This document shows, piece after piece, positions 8,533 through 16,575 of a stretch of 64,000 nucleotides of DNA. The position numbers and the translations under genes are program-made. Numbering within the stretch: the first letter of the stretch is position 1; each line of letters starts with the position of its first letter. Location of the stretch: NCBI RefSeq assembly GCF_026616195.1, contig NZ_JANHDH010000001.1:2046001-2110000 (forward strand). Direction: 5' to 3'. The DNA is from Haloarchaeobius amylolyticus. GTDB taxonomy: Archaea; Halobacteriota; Halobacteria; Halobacteriales; Natrialbaceae. Under the pieces are notes generated by a model. It was not told where the DNA came from and made no database searches. It was given only the letters and a program-made list of their open reading frames with translations.

Positions 8533-8970
8533 ATGTACGTACGGGACGCGGTGGAGGCCGACGCGGAGGCGCTGGCCGCCATCGCCGATACACCGGCGGA
8601 CGTGATGCGCAACCTCGTCCACGACCGGACCGTCCGGGTCGCCGAGGCCGAGGCGACCGAGGTCAACGACCCGAACGCCGACGTCGAGGAGACCGACGAG
8701 GCGGAGCTGCTGGGCTTCGTGAGCTTCGACGCCGAGACGGACACGGTACACATCACCCAGCTCGGCGGCACCGAGGCCGCCTGCGAGCGGTTGCTGGAGG
8801 AGCCGCTCCGGTTCGCCCGGACCGAGGGGATGACCGTCGAGTTGCTCGTCACCGACCCCGACGCTCCCGCGGCCGTGGCGGCCGAACAGGCCGGCTTCGA
8901 ACGGATCGGGACGGGGCCGCGCTTCGAGCACTCGGAGACGCTTCGCTACCGGTTCGGGATGGACGACTGA
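8533..8970 (+). CDS. GNAT-family N-acetyltransferase-like protein
   Basis: A 145-residue protein resembling a compact GNAT acetyltransferase. It begins VRDAVEADAEALAAI, the usual first strand and helix, has a central strand LGFVSFD, and ends with AAEQAGFERIG, like the family C terminus. The acetyl-CoA loop (Q/RxxGxG/A) is poorly conserved: only QLGGTEAACERLL is seen. Activity is therefore uncertain. A conspicuous acidic insertion (PNADVEETDEAE) lies around residues 47-58. The start is supported by the TATA-like box just upstream. The frame is open far upstream, but that part is the shadow of lysC. Confidence 0.7.
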   Translation: MYVRDAVEADAEALAAIADTPADVMRNLVHDRTVRVAEAEATEVNDPNADVEETDEAELLGFVSFDAETDTVHITQLGGTEAACERLLEEPLRFARTEGMTVELLVTDPDAPAAVAAEQAGFERIGTGPRFEHSETLRYRFGMDD

Positions 8971-9013
8971 CGGAGAACGCAGGAACGGCCGTCGATGACG
9001 GCGACAGCGAGGG

Positions 9014-10642
9014 TCAGGAGAACTTTCTGACGGTCACGTCGAGGTCCTGGAGGTCCACGATGGGCGCGTACCCGGCGTCGGGGTCGATGTTGACGGACTT
9101 CTGGAAGTCGGTCTGTTCCTGCCAGCAGCCGGAGTTGATGGCGAGGACGTTGTGGTACTTCCCGAAGCCGAGCTTGTGGACGTGGCCGGTGTGGAAGATG
9201 TCGGGGACGTTCTCGATGACGAGGTAGTCCTCCTCCTCCGGAGCGAGGCGGGTGTGGCCCCCGTACTGCGGGGCGACGTGGCGCTTCTTCAGCAGCTGGT
9301 ACATCGCCTTGTGGGGCTCGTCGTAGCTCGCCTTGTCCTCGGGGAGTTCCGCGATGACCTCGTCCAGCGAGACGCCGTGGTACATGAGGACGGAGACGCC
9401 CTCTATGGTCACCGTCGAGGGGTTGCCCGTGATGCGGGCGTCGTGGGCCGACATGATGCTCCGGAGTTCGTCGTCGAAGCCCGGCTGGGGTTCGGCCAAC
9501 CGGACCGCGTCGTGGTTCCCCGGGATCATGATTATCTCGAGGTCGCCGGGCACCTGCTTGAGCTTCTCGTTGAACGTCTCGTACTGCTCGTAGATGTCGA
9601 CGACGTCGAGTTCCTCGTCCTGGTTCGGGTAGACGCCGACGCCCTCGACCATGTCGCCAGCGATGCAGAGGTACTCGACGTGTTCGGCCTCCTCGGTGTA
9701 CAGCCAGTCGCAGAAGGCGTCCCACTCGTCGTGCATGAACTCCTGGCTGCCGACGTGGACGTCGGAGATGAGCGCGGCTTCGACCTTCCGGTCGGCGTAG
9801 GACGGCTCGTAGGTCCGGGGCACGTCGGGGAAGTGCATCGAGTCGACGAACACGATGCCGGCGTCGTCCGAGAGCGTCCCCTCGATGGCGATGACCTCGT
9901 CACAGAGCAGTTCGTCGACCAGCTCCGCGATGTCGCGGTCCTTCATCACGAGGCAGGGGAACGTCCCCTTGGTGTCCTCCAGTTCGACGAGCCAGTGGCC
10001 CGAGGCGGTCGACCGGATGTCGTTGACCATCCCGACGATGGCGACCTCGCTGCCGGGCGCCATCGACTCGATGGCGGTCGTCGGCCGGTGGTTGACCCGC
10101 CCCCGCAACTTGCTCGAGAGCTTGTCGTAGCGGTCGCGGAACACCTTCACGAAGTCCTTGTACTCGCCGGTCCCGGTGCTCTGGCCGGTGATGTCTCCGG
10201 CGATGTCGACCGACCGCTTCGTGGGGTCGACCTCGCGCTGGAAGGACCCCCCTGTTTCAACTGGAGCAGCCGCGGTATTCCCGGGTGAATGGGGAGAATC
10301 TCCACCCGAAACGGAGGGGTCTGGTTCGGCGGTCTCGGGGTCGGCGGCGGTTCCGGGGCCAGCGGTCCCGGAGTCGGCGGCGGCCGGGGTCTGGGTCGGG
10401 TCGTCCGGTGAGCCGCCGTTCGCCGCGGCCTCCCGCGCCGACCCGTTCGATTCCGCCTCGCGGACCGTCCGGACGTCCTCGGCGGTGATGACGATGGTGT
10501 CCTCGCCGGCCGCGTCGACGACCGCGCGGAGGGTTCCGGTCGGGTCGTCGGCGGTCGCGATGAGCGTCACGGCCTCGCGCTCGGCGTTGTAGCCGTGGCT
10601 CGCGAGTTCGCCGACGATGCGTGCAGACCCCTCCAGTGGCAC
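9014..10642 (-). CDS. polD1: DNA polymerase D (family D) small subunit, DP1
   Basis: This 542-residue protein is the small subunit of the archaeal replicative polymerase PolD. The N-terminal domain (about residues 1-60) is followed by a low-complexity linker of roughly 100 residues. An OB fold comes next (AIVGMVNDIRST region), then a calcineurin-like phosphoesterase domain with SDVHVGS, GDMVEGVG, IPGNHDAVR, MYHGVS and HTGHVHKLG. Metal-binding residues appear intact, as expected for the Mre11-like 3'-5' exonuclease of DP1. The start is GTG; an out-of-frame ATG overlaps it. The gene is divergent from sec11 over 128 bases. Two ORB-like sequences lie inside its linker-coding region. Confidence 0.92.
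   Translation of the reverse strand: MPLEGSARIVGELASHGYNAEREAVTLIATADDPTGTLRAVVDAAGEDTIVITAEDVRTVREAESNGSAREAAANGGSPDDPTQTPAAADSGTAGPGTAADPETAEPDPSVSGGDSPHSPGNTAAAPVETGGSFQREVDPTKRSVDIAGDITGQSTGTGEYKDFVKVFRDRYDKLSSKLRGRVNHRPTTAIESMAPGSEVAIVGMVNDIRSTASGHWLVELEDTKGTFPCLVMKDRDIAELVDELLCDEVIAIEGTLSDDAGIVFVDSMHFPDVPRTYEPSYADRKVEAALISDVHVGSQEFMHDEWDAFCDWLYTEEAEHVEYLCIAGDMVEGVGVYPNQDEELDVVDIYEQYETFNEKLKQVPGDLEIIMIPGNHDAVRLAEPQPGFDDELRSIMSAHDARITGNPSTVTIEGVSVLMYHGVSLDEVIAELPEDKASYDEPHKAMYQLLKKRHVAPQYGGHTRLAPEEEDYLVIENVPDIFHTGHVHKLGFGKYHNVLAINSGCWQEQTDFQKSVNIDPDAGYAPIVDLQDLDVTVRKFS
10245..10266 (-). repeat. ORB-like sequence inside polD1 (left member of inverted pair)
   Basis: Read on the minus strand it is CTCCAGTTGAAACAGGGGGG, close to the archaeal origin recognition box consensus (TTCCAGTGGAAAC...GGGGG). 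Its G-rich end points left, away from its partner. Confidence 0.5.
10299..10323 (+). repeat. ORB-like sequence inside polD1 (right member of inverted pair)
   Basis: TCTCCACCCGAAACGGAGGG on the plus strand differs at only a few positions from the ORB at 14996-15025. Its TCCAC end faces the left member across a 32-base spacer and its G-rich end points right. This is the same geometry as the ORB pair flanking the unwinding region of the origin. Confidence 0.5.
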
Positions 10643-10770
10643 ATCACTCTCGAACTAGCCCGGCGGGCAAAAGGGTGCCGAAAGTCGGAACGAATCGAGC
10701 CGGAAAGCGCCCGACGACCTGTCGACCGCAACAGAAGGTTGATTGGCGGTGGGAGACTACCCGGAAGCAG

Positions 10771-11871
10771 ATGACCGGACCCGGAAGCGACGACCACCCC
10801 GACGACGCCGACGCCGACGAGTCCCCCGGCGACGACGGGATGGACGAGTGGGAGTGGGCCGACGACACATCGACGTCGGCAGACGACGAGTCGGCGGCGC
10901 CGGACGACGAGTCGGAACCGGCCGACAGCGGGTCCGGAACCGGCGACGACGACGAGGCTGGCGACCGCGGCTCGCCGGGTGACGATAGCGAACCTGCCTC
11001 TCACGACCGCGAGTCGACCGAGCCGGCGGAAGGCCACCCACTGGACACCGACGCCGACAGCGACACCGGCGCCACCGCCCCTGCGCCACAACCGGGGGCG
11101 AGCGCGAGTGACGGCGACGAGGACTTCGACGGTCCAATCGACTGGTTCTTCAACACGAGCGACCCCTGGGTCCAGACCATCCGCGACATCGGCAGCAGCG
11201 TCCTGACGGTGGCCATCATCGGCCTCGTCCTGTTCGCCGTCAGCGGCGTCTGGCCGCCACTCGTCGCGGTCGAGAGCGGCAGCATGGAGCCCCACATGCA
11301 CAAGAACGACCTGGTGTTCATCGTCGACGAACACCGGTACGCCCCCGCCAGCGCGGCGGAGGGGACCGGCGTCGTGACCTACCAGCACGCGAAGACCAAC
11401 GGCGGCTACTGGAGCTTCGGCGACTACGGCAACGTCATCGTCTACCAGCCGTACGGGAGCGACCGCCGCACACCCATCATCCACCGGGCCATGTTCTACG
11501 TCGAGGAGGGCGAGAACTGGTACCAGCGGGCGAACAAGAGCTACCTCGACGGCGCGAACTCCTGTGCCGAGATCGCCAACGACGCCTGCCCGGCCCCCCA
11601 CTCGGGCTTCATCACGAAGGGCGACAACGAGGTGACCAACGACCACTACGACCAGGTCGGCGGCCAGTCCAACGTCGTCCGTCCCGAGTGGATCCAGGGG
11701 AAGGCGAAGGTGCGCATCCCCTTCCTCGGCTGGGTCCGCCTCCAGTTCGCCCAGCTCGCGACCGTGACCGCCGGCAGCGCGCCGCCGACGCTGACCGGGC
11801 TTCGGCTGCAACTCGGGCTGTTCGCGGCCGGCCTCGGGACCGTTGTTTCGCGTCGACGCGGCTGGCTGTGA
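10771..11871 (+). CDS. sec11: Archaeal type I signal peptidase (Sec11-like)
   Basis: A 366-residue membrane-bound signal peptidase of the archaeal/ER S26B type. The first 120 residues are an acidic, disordered extension rich in Asp, Ser and Glu. One membrane segment follows (about 140-160). Catalytic Ser171 sits in ESGSMEPHM, His238 in PIIHRAMF, and Asp residues in TKGDNEVTNDHYDQ (280-294), the S-H-D arrangement of Sec11-type enzymes. A second weak hydrophobic segment lies near the C terminus before VSRRRGWL. The start is the ATG just before the acidic region; the frame extends 50 codons upstream with unlike composition. It removes signal peptides after Sec export. Confidence 0.9.
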   Translation: MTGPGSDDHPDDADADESPGDDGMDEWEWADDTSTSADDESAAPDDESEPADSGSGTGDDDEAGDRGSPGDDSEPASHDRESTEPAEGHPLDTDADSDTGATAPAPQPGASASDGDEDFDGPIDWFFNTSDPWVQTIRDIGSSVLTVAIIGLVLFAVSGVWPPLVAVESGSMEPHMHKNDLVFIVDEHRYAPASAAEGTGVVTYQHAKTNGGYWSFGDYGNVIVYQPYGSDRRTPIIHRAMFYVEEGENWYQRANKSYLDGANSCAEIANDACPAPHSGFITKGDNEVTNDHYDQVGGQSNVVRPEWIQGKAKVRIPFLGWVRLQFAQLATVTAGSAPPTLTGLRLQLGLFAAGLGTVVSRRRGWL

Positions 11872-12201
11872 GCTGCTGATTCTCGGTTCGGATTCGGTTC
11901 TTCAGGTTCGTCGTCCCCCGAGTAGCCGCCTGGCGCGCGCCGACGAGTGTGTCGGAGACCACGAGTCGGACGCGCGAGGGACGACTGGAACGGAGTGAAG
12001 TGAAACGAAGCGTAGTGGCGGGAGTCGGCTGGGGAGGGTGTGGCTGCGGTGCTGTGCTGTTGCGGTCTCCACTGCCATCGGCGCGAGTGAACTGCCCGTT
12101 CGACGCACCACCACGAGTTCGACTCGAAACGACAGCCATCGACGGAACAGCGCCGGCCGTCAGCGAAACGAGACCTCCTGACGAAGCAATCGGTGAAGCA
12201 A
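11872..12201. other. Non-coding gap between convergent sec11 and orc1
   Basis: These 330 bases hold no convincing gene. Most of the gap is taken up by a dispersed repeat copy (11930-12088), described separately. The remainder is low-information GC-rich sequence. Confidence 0.6.
11930..12088 (-). repeat. Dispersed intergenic repeat, copy A
   Basis: Read on the minus strand, this segment starts ACTCGCGCCGATGG, passes through GCACAGCACCG, CCCTCCCCAGCCGA and TCGTCCCTCGCGCG, and ends CGTCGGCGCGCGCCAG. The same ordered blocks occur at 21919-22096 on the plus strand, with divergent sequence between them. A shorter copy lies near 24700. It contains no reading frame of note. It behaves as a small non-coding repeat confined to gene ends. 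Confidence 0.65.
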
Positions 12202-13773
12202 TCAGTTGTTGAACCGCGCCTGTACGAACGGCTGGATGTTCTCGATGTCGCCCAGCCGCGAGTCGCTCATCAGGACCGCCTCGGTCTCCTCGATTGGGAC
12301 CGAGAGGCTGATCTCCTTGGTGCGGCCGTAGCGACCCTTCGAGACGACGACCGCGTTCACGATGCCGAGCATGTCAAGCTCGGAGATGAGGTCGGTGACG
12401 CGGCGCTGGGTGAGGACGTCGGCGTCGATCTCCTCGCAGAGGCGCTTGTAGATGTTGAACACCTCGCCCGTGTTGATGTTGTGGACGCCGTTCTTCTCCA
12501 GCAGGATGATGGCGAACAGGACGAGTTTGCTCTGCGTGGGTAAGGTGCGTACCACCTCGACCACGCGGTCGAGTTCGATCTTGTCCTGGGCCTGCCGGAC
12601 GTGCTCCTCGTCGACGACCTCGGACTGGGAGCGCTCGGCGAGCTCGCCCGCGGTGCGGAGCAGGTCGAGTGCACGGCGAGCGTCACCGTGCTCCTGGGCG
12701 GCGAAGGCCGCACACAGCGGGATGACGTCCCCCGTGAGTGCGCCGTCCTTGAACGCCACGTCGGAGCGGTGCTGGAGGATGTCCCGGAGCTGGTTGGCGT
12801 CGTAGGGCGGGAAGACGATCTCCTCCTCGCCGAGGCTGGACTTGACGCGAGGGTCGAGGAAGTCGGTGAACTTCAGGTCGTTCGAGATGCCCATGATGCT
12901 CACGCGGGAGTTCTCCAGCTCGGAGTTCATCCGCGAGAGGTTGTACAGCGTGTCGTCGCCCGACTTCTCGACCAGTTTGTCGATCTCGTCGAGCATGATG
13001 ACGACCACGCGCTCCTCGTAGTCGACCGCGTCGAAGAAGACGCTGTAGACCCGGTCGGTCGGCCAGCCGGTCATCGGGACGCTCTCGAACTCCTCCTGGT
13101 CCTCGCGGAGGGTCTCGATGCGGTCGCGGACGTCCTCGCGGGAGTCGAACTCGGTGTCGGCGAGGGGGTGCGTTTCGGCTGCGCCGGCGCTGGACCGGTC
13201 GTCGGTGTCGGGGGCGGTGCCCGAGGCGGTCGCCTCGTACTCGTCGAGTGCGTCGAGCCGGTCCTGTAGTTCGTCGATACGGCGGTCGATGATCTCCTCG
13301 TTCTCGTCGATGAACTTGTTCGCGAGCTGGGCGAGCACGCGGTACTGGGTGTCGGTCACCTCGCAGTTGATGTACTCGACGGAACACGGGACCTCGTACT
13401 TCTTCGAGGTGGACTCGAGTTCGTTGGAGACGAACTTCGCGCTCGCGGTCTTGCCGGTCCCGGTCTTCCCGTAGATGAGGATGTTCGAGGGGGTCTCGCC
13501 CCGGAGCGCGGCGACGAGGATGGTCGCCATCTTGTTGATCTGCTCCTTGCGGTGGGGGAGCTCGTGTGGCGTGTAGGAGGGCCGCAGCACCTCCTTGTTC
13601 TCGAAGATGGGCTCCCCGCTGAGGAGGTCGTCGAACAACCCCTGGGAGGCCTCTTCCTCCTCCTCGTCGAGGACCACGTCGTCGAGGTCGACGCTGAAGT
13701 CCCGCGATGTCTCTATCTTTCCGGGTCGGTCCCCGTCTCGTTCGTCACCGCCCGCATCGTCGTTATCTGTCAT
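12202..13773 (-). CDS. orc1: Orc1/Cdc6 replication initiator
   Basis: A 523-residue AAA+ initiator. After an acidic N terminus, YTPHELPHRKEQI precedes Walker A GKTGTGKT (about residues 100-107). The Walker B is VIMLDEIDKL, with sensor 1 in IMGISNDL. ARRALDLLRTAGELAE is the sensor 2 region, and a C-terminal winged-helix domain binds origin DNA (TQRRVTDLISELDMLGIV). An acidic insertion of about 60 residues follows IDELQDRLDALDEYE. The gene lies directly beside the ORB-bearing origin region and is transcribed away from it. An ORB starts 11 bases upstream of its ATG, so autoregulation is plausible. It is the likely cognate initiator of this origin. Confidence 0.95.
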   Translation of the reverse strand: MTDNDDAGGDERDGDRPGKIETSRDFSVDLDDVVLDEEEEEASQGLFDDLLSGEPIFENKEVLRPSYTPHELPHRKEQINKMATILVAALRGETPSNILIYGKTGTGKTASAKFVSNELESTSKKYEVPCSVEYINCEVTDTQYRVLAQLANKFIDENEEIIDRRIDELQDRLDALDEYEATASGTAPDTDDRSSAGAAETHPLADTEFDSREDVRDRIETLREDQEEFESVPMTGWPTDRVYSVFFDAVDYEERVVVIMLDEIDKLVEKSGDDTLYNLSRMNSELENSRVSIMGISNDLKFTDFLDPRVKSSLGEEEIVFPPYDANQLRDILQHRSDVAFKDGALTGDVIPLCAAFAAQEHGDARRALDLLRTAGELAERSQSEVVDEEHVRQAQDKIELDRVVEVVRTLPTQSKLVLFAIILLEKNGVHNINTGEVFNIYKRLCEEIDADVLTQRRVTDLISELDMLGIVNAVVVSKGRYGRTKEISLSVPIEETEAVLMSDSRLGDIENIQPFVQARFNN

Positions 13774-13783
13774 CTGTTACGTT

Positions 13784-13809
13784 CACCCCTTTGTTTCATC
13801 TGGAGATAG
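13784..13809 (-). repeat. ORB at the orc1 start
   Basis: On the minus strand it reads TCTCCAGATGAAACAAAGGG followed by GTG, a close ORB match. It ends 11 bases before the orc1 start codon and so overlaps the expected promoter or leader. That placement suggests the initiator controls its own gene. Confidence 0.65.
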
Positions 13810-14186
13810 TCGCCAGCCCGGTCGCGAGAGGACGTGACACCGGCAGTGAGTAGGTTCATAGTGAAGAACGCGATGTCGAACCGTCCAGTTGATGCAAACG
13901 AAGCAGATGAACACGAGGGTAATAATAGTTGTCCTTCAGCGACCAGTTCGGGGTCGGTCTCGGGGGCGTTCCACACGAAGTAACCGGGTGTTGGAGGGTC
14001 CTACTGCGAGTATCGAGCCGTTTCAGAGTTCGAGCCGGTGGTTATCCAGTCGGATGGGTACCTCGGGGGCCTCCGGTTTCAGGTCGAACCGGGGTGGCGG
14101 TGGTCGGTCGGCGAGTCGGTCGGGTCAGGATGGGAGGTTGGGGGATACAGCGTGAGTTCGGGGTCAGGACGGCGAAGATCGGTAGC

Positions 14187-14210
14187 TGGACGGGAAACGA
14201 AGACAGGGGA
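14187..14210 (+). repeat. Degenerate ORB-like sequence
   Basis: TGGACGGGAAACGAAGACAG then GGGA keeps the GGGAAACGAAG core of the ORB at 14725 but has a disrupted G tail. It may be a weak initiator site. Confidence 0.35.
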
Positions 14211-14270
14211 GCAGGTCGAAAAGACCGAGAACGCGACGAAGTCCACAGGAGGTCGGTACGTCGGCAACCG

Positions 14271-14294
14271 GAGTGGACGGGAAGGAAGGGGGTT
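14271..14294 (+). repeat. Degenerate ORB-like sequence
   Basis: GAGTGGACGGGAAGGAAGGG followed by GG resembles the ORB at 14725 with AAACG changed to AAGG. It has the same orientation as the copy at 14187. Confidence 0.35.
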
Positions 14295-14724
14295 CGTTGG
14301 GACACAGACCGGGGGGACCACCCTGTGCTTCCGGTCGAACGCTCGATGCGGAGAGACGACGGACTGCCTGTCGGAGACGGAATGTCGGAAGGAGGAGTTC
14401 TAGTCTAGTTAGTCTGCGCTCACGTACGCGAGCAGGCTTCCATCGTCCCGCAGAGAACCTCCTCTATACTACCGGGAGTCTATCCCGTAGGCAACTGATG
14501 GAGTCGACGACCTCGGTAGCTCGACGAACCGCCTATCGAGTGGACCGCGTCTCCTCGGGGCTGTCGATCCAGGAGCCCCGGAAGGTCCTGGAAGGAGATG
14601 GCGAGTTCCCGGTGGGTCCAGCTTGAGGGAGTCGTCGATGGAGGTGATGCGGTGGAATGGATAGTGAATGCTGGCGGGCCCTGGGTCGGGTGTCCGTGCT
14701 GGTCGGTCAGTGCTGCCGAGTACT

Positions 14725-14746
14725 GTGGACGGGAAACGAAGGGGTG
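14725..14746 (+). repeat. Origin recognition box
   Basis: TGTGGACGGGAAACGAAGGG then GTG is a strong ORB match on the plus strand. Its G-rich end faces that of the next ORB, 20 bases away. Confidence 0.7.
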
Positions 14747-14763
14747 CTAGCACGTCTCTAGGG

Positions 14764-14795
14764 ACCCCCCCACCCCTTCGTTTCGGGTGGAACGC
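14764..14795 (-). repeat. Origin recognition box, left of the unwinding region
   Basis: On the minus strand it reads GTTCCACCCGAAACGAAGGG followed by a long G run. The core is the same as in the ORB at 14996-15025, in opposite orientation, with the TTCCAC ends of both facing the AT-rich segment. Confidence 0.82.
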
Positions 14796-14837
14796 GAGAA
14801 AGGTGGGGTGGGGGTCCACGGGGTCTTCTAGTGCCGG

Positions 14838-14965
14838 AATGTTTAAGACGGTAGTCTATAAACAATATCCGCACTGCCGTATTAATCCAAATAGTACTAG
14901 AGCTAGTTATATTGTAGACTAGACGTTGTCTCTTTTCTGTTTCTTCACTAGAACAAAACACGCCA
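14838..14965. other. AT-rich duplex unwinding element of the origin
   Basis: This is the most AT-rich stretch of the window apart from short promoters. It contains words such as GTTTAAGACG, TATAAACAATAT, TATTAATCCAAATAGTA and TTATATTGTAGACTAG. It lies between two inverted ORBs, which is where strand opening is expected. Confidence 0.75.
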
Positions 14966-14995
14966 TCTGCCGCCACCCCGACCACCCCTTCGACC

Positions 14996-15025
14996 GTCTC
15001 CACCCGAAACGAAGGGGTGGGGGGC
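14996..15025 (+). repeat. Origin recognition box, right of the unwinding region
   Basis: TCTCCACCCGAAACGAAGGG followed by GTGGGGGG is the clearest ORB on the plus strand. Its core is identical to the minus-strand ORB at 14764. Confidence 0.82.
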
Positions 15026-15418
15026 TACCAACGTCGGCCGGTACCACCTATCGTGTCCACTGTCACCAGACCACGTGCCTCACGTTTCGTCTTTCCACCT
15101 CGAGCTATCCACTTCGATCGGTGACTGTCCCTGTATCGCCTACCGGGTCGTCCAATCCGTCCGAAGCCCGGGAGAGCGTGGGCCATTCTCCGGTCCACTC
15201 GACACTCCCGGGATCTTCCGCTGTCATCGACGCTCTTCTGTCCCGGTCTCCGACTCCCAGGAGCAGACGTCGAAGCAACCAACTGACTCGACAAGCGGTT
15301 CACCGCGTTCCACGTGAAAAACCCGTGTGTTGCGGCACTCGAACGGGTCTGGTTCGTGTGCACAGACCACGTCCCCGTCATCCGGTTTCCGGGCCGCTCG
15401 GCGCCCGTTCTCGACACG

Positions 15419-15436
15419 TTAAATGATATACAAATT
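15419..15436 (+). promoter_or_regulatory. Probable promoter of the oapABC/arvABC operon
   Basis: TTAAATGATATACAAATT is an isolated AT-rich box about 100 bases before the GTPase start. It predicts a leader of roughly 75 bases. Unlike most genes here, this one then has a ribosome binding site (GGAGG at 15523-15527, 10 bases before ATG), consistent with a leadered transcript. Confidence 0.5.
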
Positions 15437-15537
15437 TCATGTCTGACGTAGGCTTAAGTGAGTCGAGTTCGCTACTATGGGCAGACGCACGTGGATTGCG
15501 GTTTCACAGCCGGTCACGTGTGGGAGGATAGAACAGG

Positions 15538-16185
15538 ATGGGACTCATCTCAGGACTGAAAGACAGCCTCGCTCGCGTGAGGGAAAGTCTGTTCACAGAG
15601 GAGGAGCAACAGAAGCGAATCGGCATCTACGGACCGCCGAACGCAGGTAAGACTACGCTGGCGAACCGGATCGCCCGCGACTGGACTGGTGACGCCGTCG
15701 GGCCAGAGAGCCACGTTCCACACGAAACGCGCCGCGCCCGGCGCAAGGAGAACGTGGAGATCGAGCGCAACGGCAGCTCCGTCAACATCGACATCGTCGA
15801 CACGCCCGGCGTGACGACGAAGGTCGACTACGAGGAGTTCATGGAGTTCGACGACTTCGACAAGGACGAAGCCGTCCGGCGCTCCCGCGAGGCCACCGAA
15901 GGCGTCGCGGAGGCGATGCACTGGCTCCGCGAGGACGTCGACGGCGTCATCTACGTGCTCGACAGCTCGGAGGACCCGTTCACGCAGGTGAACACGATGC
16001 TCATCGGCATCATCGAGTCGCGCGACCTGCCGGTGCTCATCTTCGCGAACAAGATCGACCTCGACGAGTCCAGCGTCAAGCGCATCGAGGACGCGTTCCC
16101 GCAACACGAGACCGTCCCGCTCTCCGCCCTCGAGGGCGAGAACATGGACGAGGTCTACGACAAGATTGCGGACTATTTCGGGTGA
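15538..16185 (+). CDS. arvA: Origin-associated small GTPase OapA / ArvA
   Basis: A 215-residue Era-like small GTPase. Motifs in order: P-loop GPPNAGKTT (residues 32-40), G3 in DIVDTPGV, G4 in FANKID, and G5-like PLSALEG near the C terminus. The N terminus (GLISGLKDSLARVRESLF) is amphipathic and could touch membrane. It is the first gene of a three-gene operon beside the origin. In haloarchaea these genes were named oapABC by position. As I recall, the GTPase was later shown in Haloferax volcanii to be required for extracellular vesicle formation and renamed ArvA. A ribosome binding site GGAGG precedes the ATG. Confidence 0.88.
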   Translation: MGLISGLKDSLARVRESLFTEEEQQKRIGIYGPPNAGKTTLANRIARDWTGDAVGPESHVPHETRRARRKENVEIERNGSSVNIDIVDTPGVTTKVDYEEFMEFDDFDKDEAVRRSREATEGVAEAMHWLREDVDGVIYVLDSSEDPFTQVNTMLIGIIESRDLPVLIFANKIDLDESSVKRIEDAFPQHETVPLSALEGENMDEVYDKIADYFG

Positions 16186-16188
16186 ACA

Positions 16189-16575
16189 ATGCCGGAAGCT
16201 AAAACCTCAGACGGCGGCGGGGTCCAGATCGACCTCATCAGTGGCGAGCGGATGGCTAACCTCGCGAGCATGGAGAAGATCCGGATGATCCTCGATGGCG
16301 TCCGCGACGGGAACATCGTCATCCTCGAGGAGGGCCTCTCGCCCGACGAAGAGTCGAAGCTCATCGAGGTCACGATGACCGAGATCAGCCCCGACGAGTT
16401 CAACGGTATCGAGATCGAGACGTACCCCCGCTCGAAGACGAACGACGCGAGCATCCTCGACCGCATCATGGGTCGCGAGGAGACGTCGAAGCTCACGGTC
16501 ATCGGTCCGGCGAACCAGATCGAGACGCTCCACAAGGACGAGAACCTCATCAGCGCGCTCGTCTCCCGGAAATAA
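16189..16575 (+). CDS. arvB: DUF2073 protein, OapB / ArvB
   Basis: A 128-residue protein of the DUF2073 type. It starts MPEAKTSDGGGVQIDLISGE and has conserved-looking blocks MEKIRMILDGVRDGNIVILEEGL and IGPANQIETLHKDE. No enzymatic motif is visible. It begins 3 bases after the arvA stop and its TAA overlaps the arvC ATG by one base, so the three genes are almost certainly cotranslated. The function is inferred from the operon: a partner of the vesiculating GTPase. Confidence 0.82.
   Translation: MPEAKTSDGGGVQIDLISGERMANLASMEKIRMILDGVRDGNIVILEEGLSPDEESKLIEVTMTEISPDEFNGIEIETYPRSKTNDASILDRIMGREETSKLTVIGPANQIETLHKDENLISALVSRK

Larger units (their letters stand above)
13774..15537. other. oriC: Chromosomal replication origin region (oriC1-like)
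   Basis: This 1.76-kb stretch lacks convincing genes; the open frames in it are GC-driven and have no recognisable protein. It contains three strong ORBs (14725-14746 plus, 14764-14795 minus, 14996-15025 plus) and one at the orc1 start. Weaker ORB-like sequences lie at 14187-14210 and 14271-14294. An AT-rich segment at 14838-14965 lies between the inverted ORBs at 14764 and 14996. Initiator gene on one side, conserved GTPase operon on the other and ORBs around an AT-rich element is the known arrangement of the haloarchaeal oriC1. Confidence 0.88.

Noticed and set aside
13929-14408. Short open frames within the origin region
   Set aside because: They are rich in Gly, Arg and Trp, have no ribosome binding site or TATA-like box at the right place, and overlap each other in several frames.
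15308-15330. GTTCCACGTGAAAAACCCG as a further ORB
   Set aside because: It keeps only the TTCCAC and GAAA parts and has no G run, so it was not counted.
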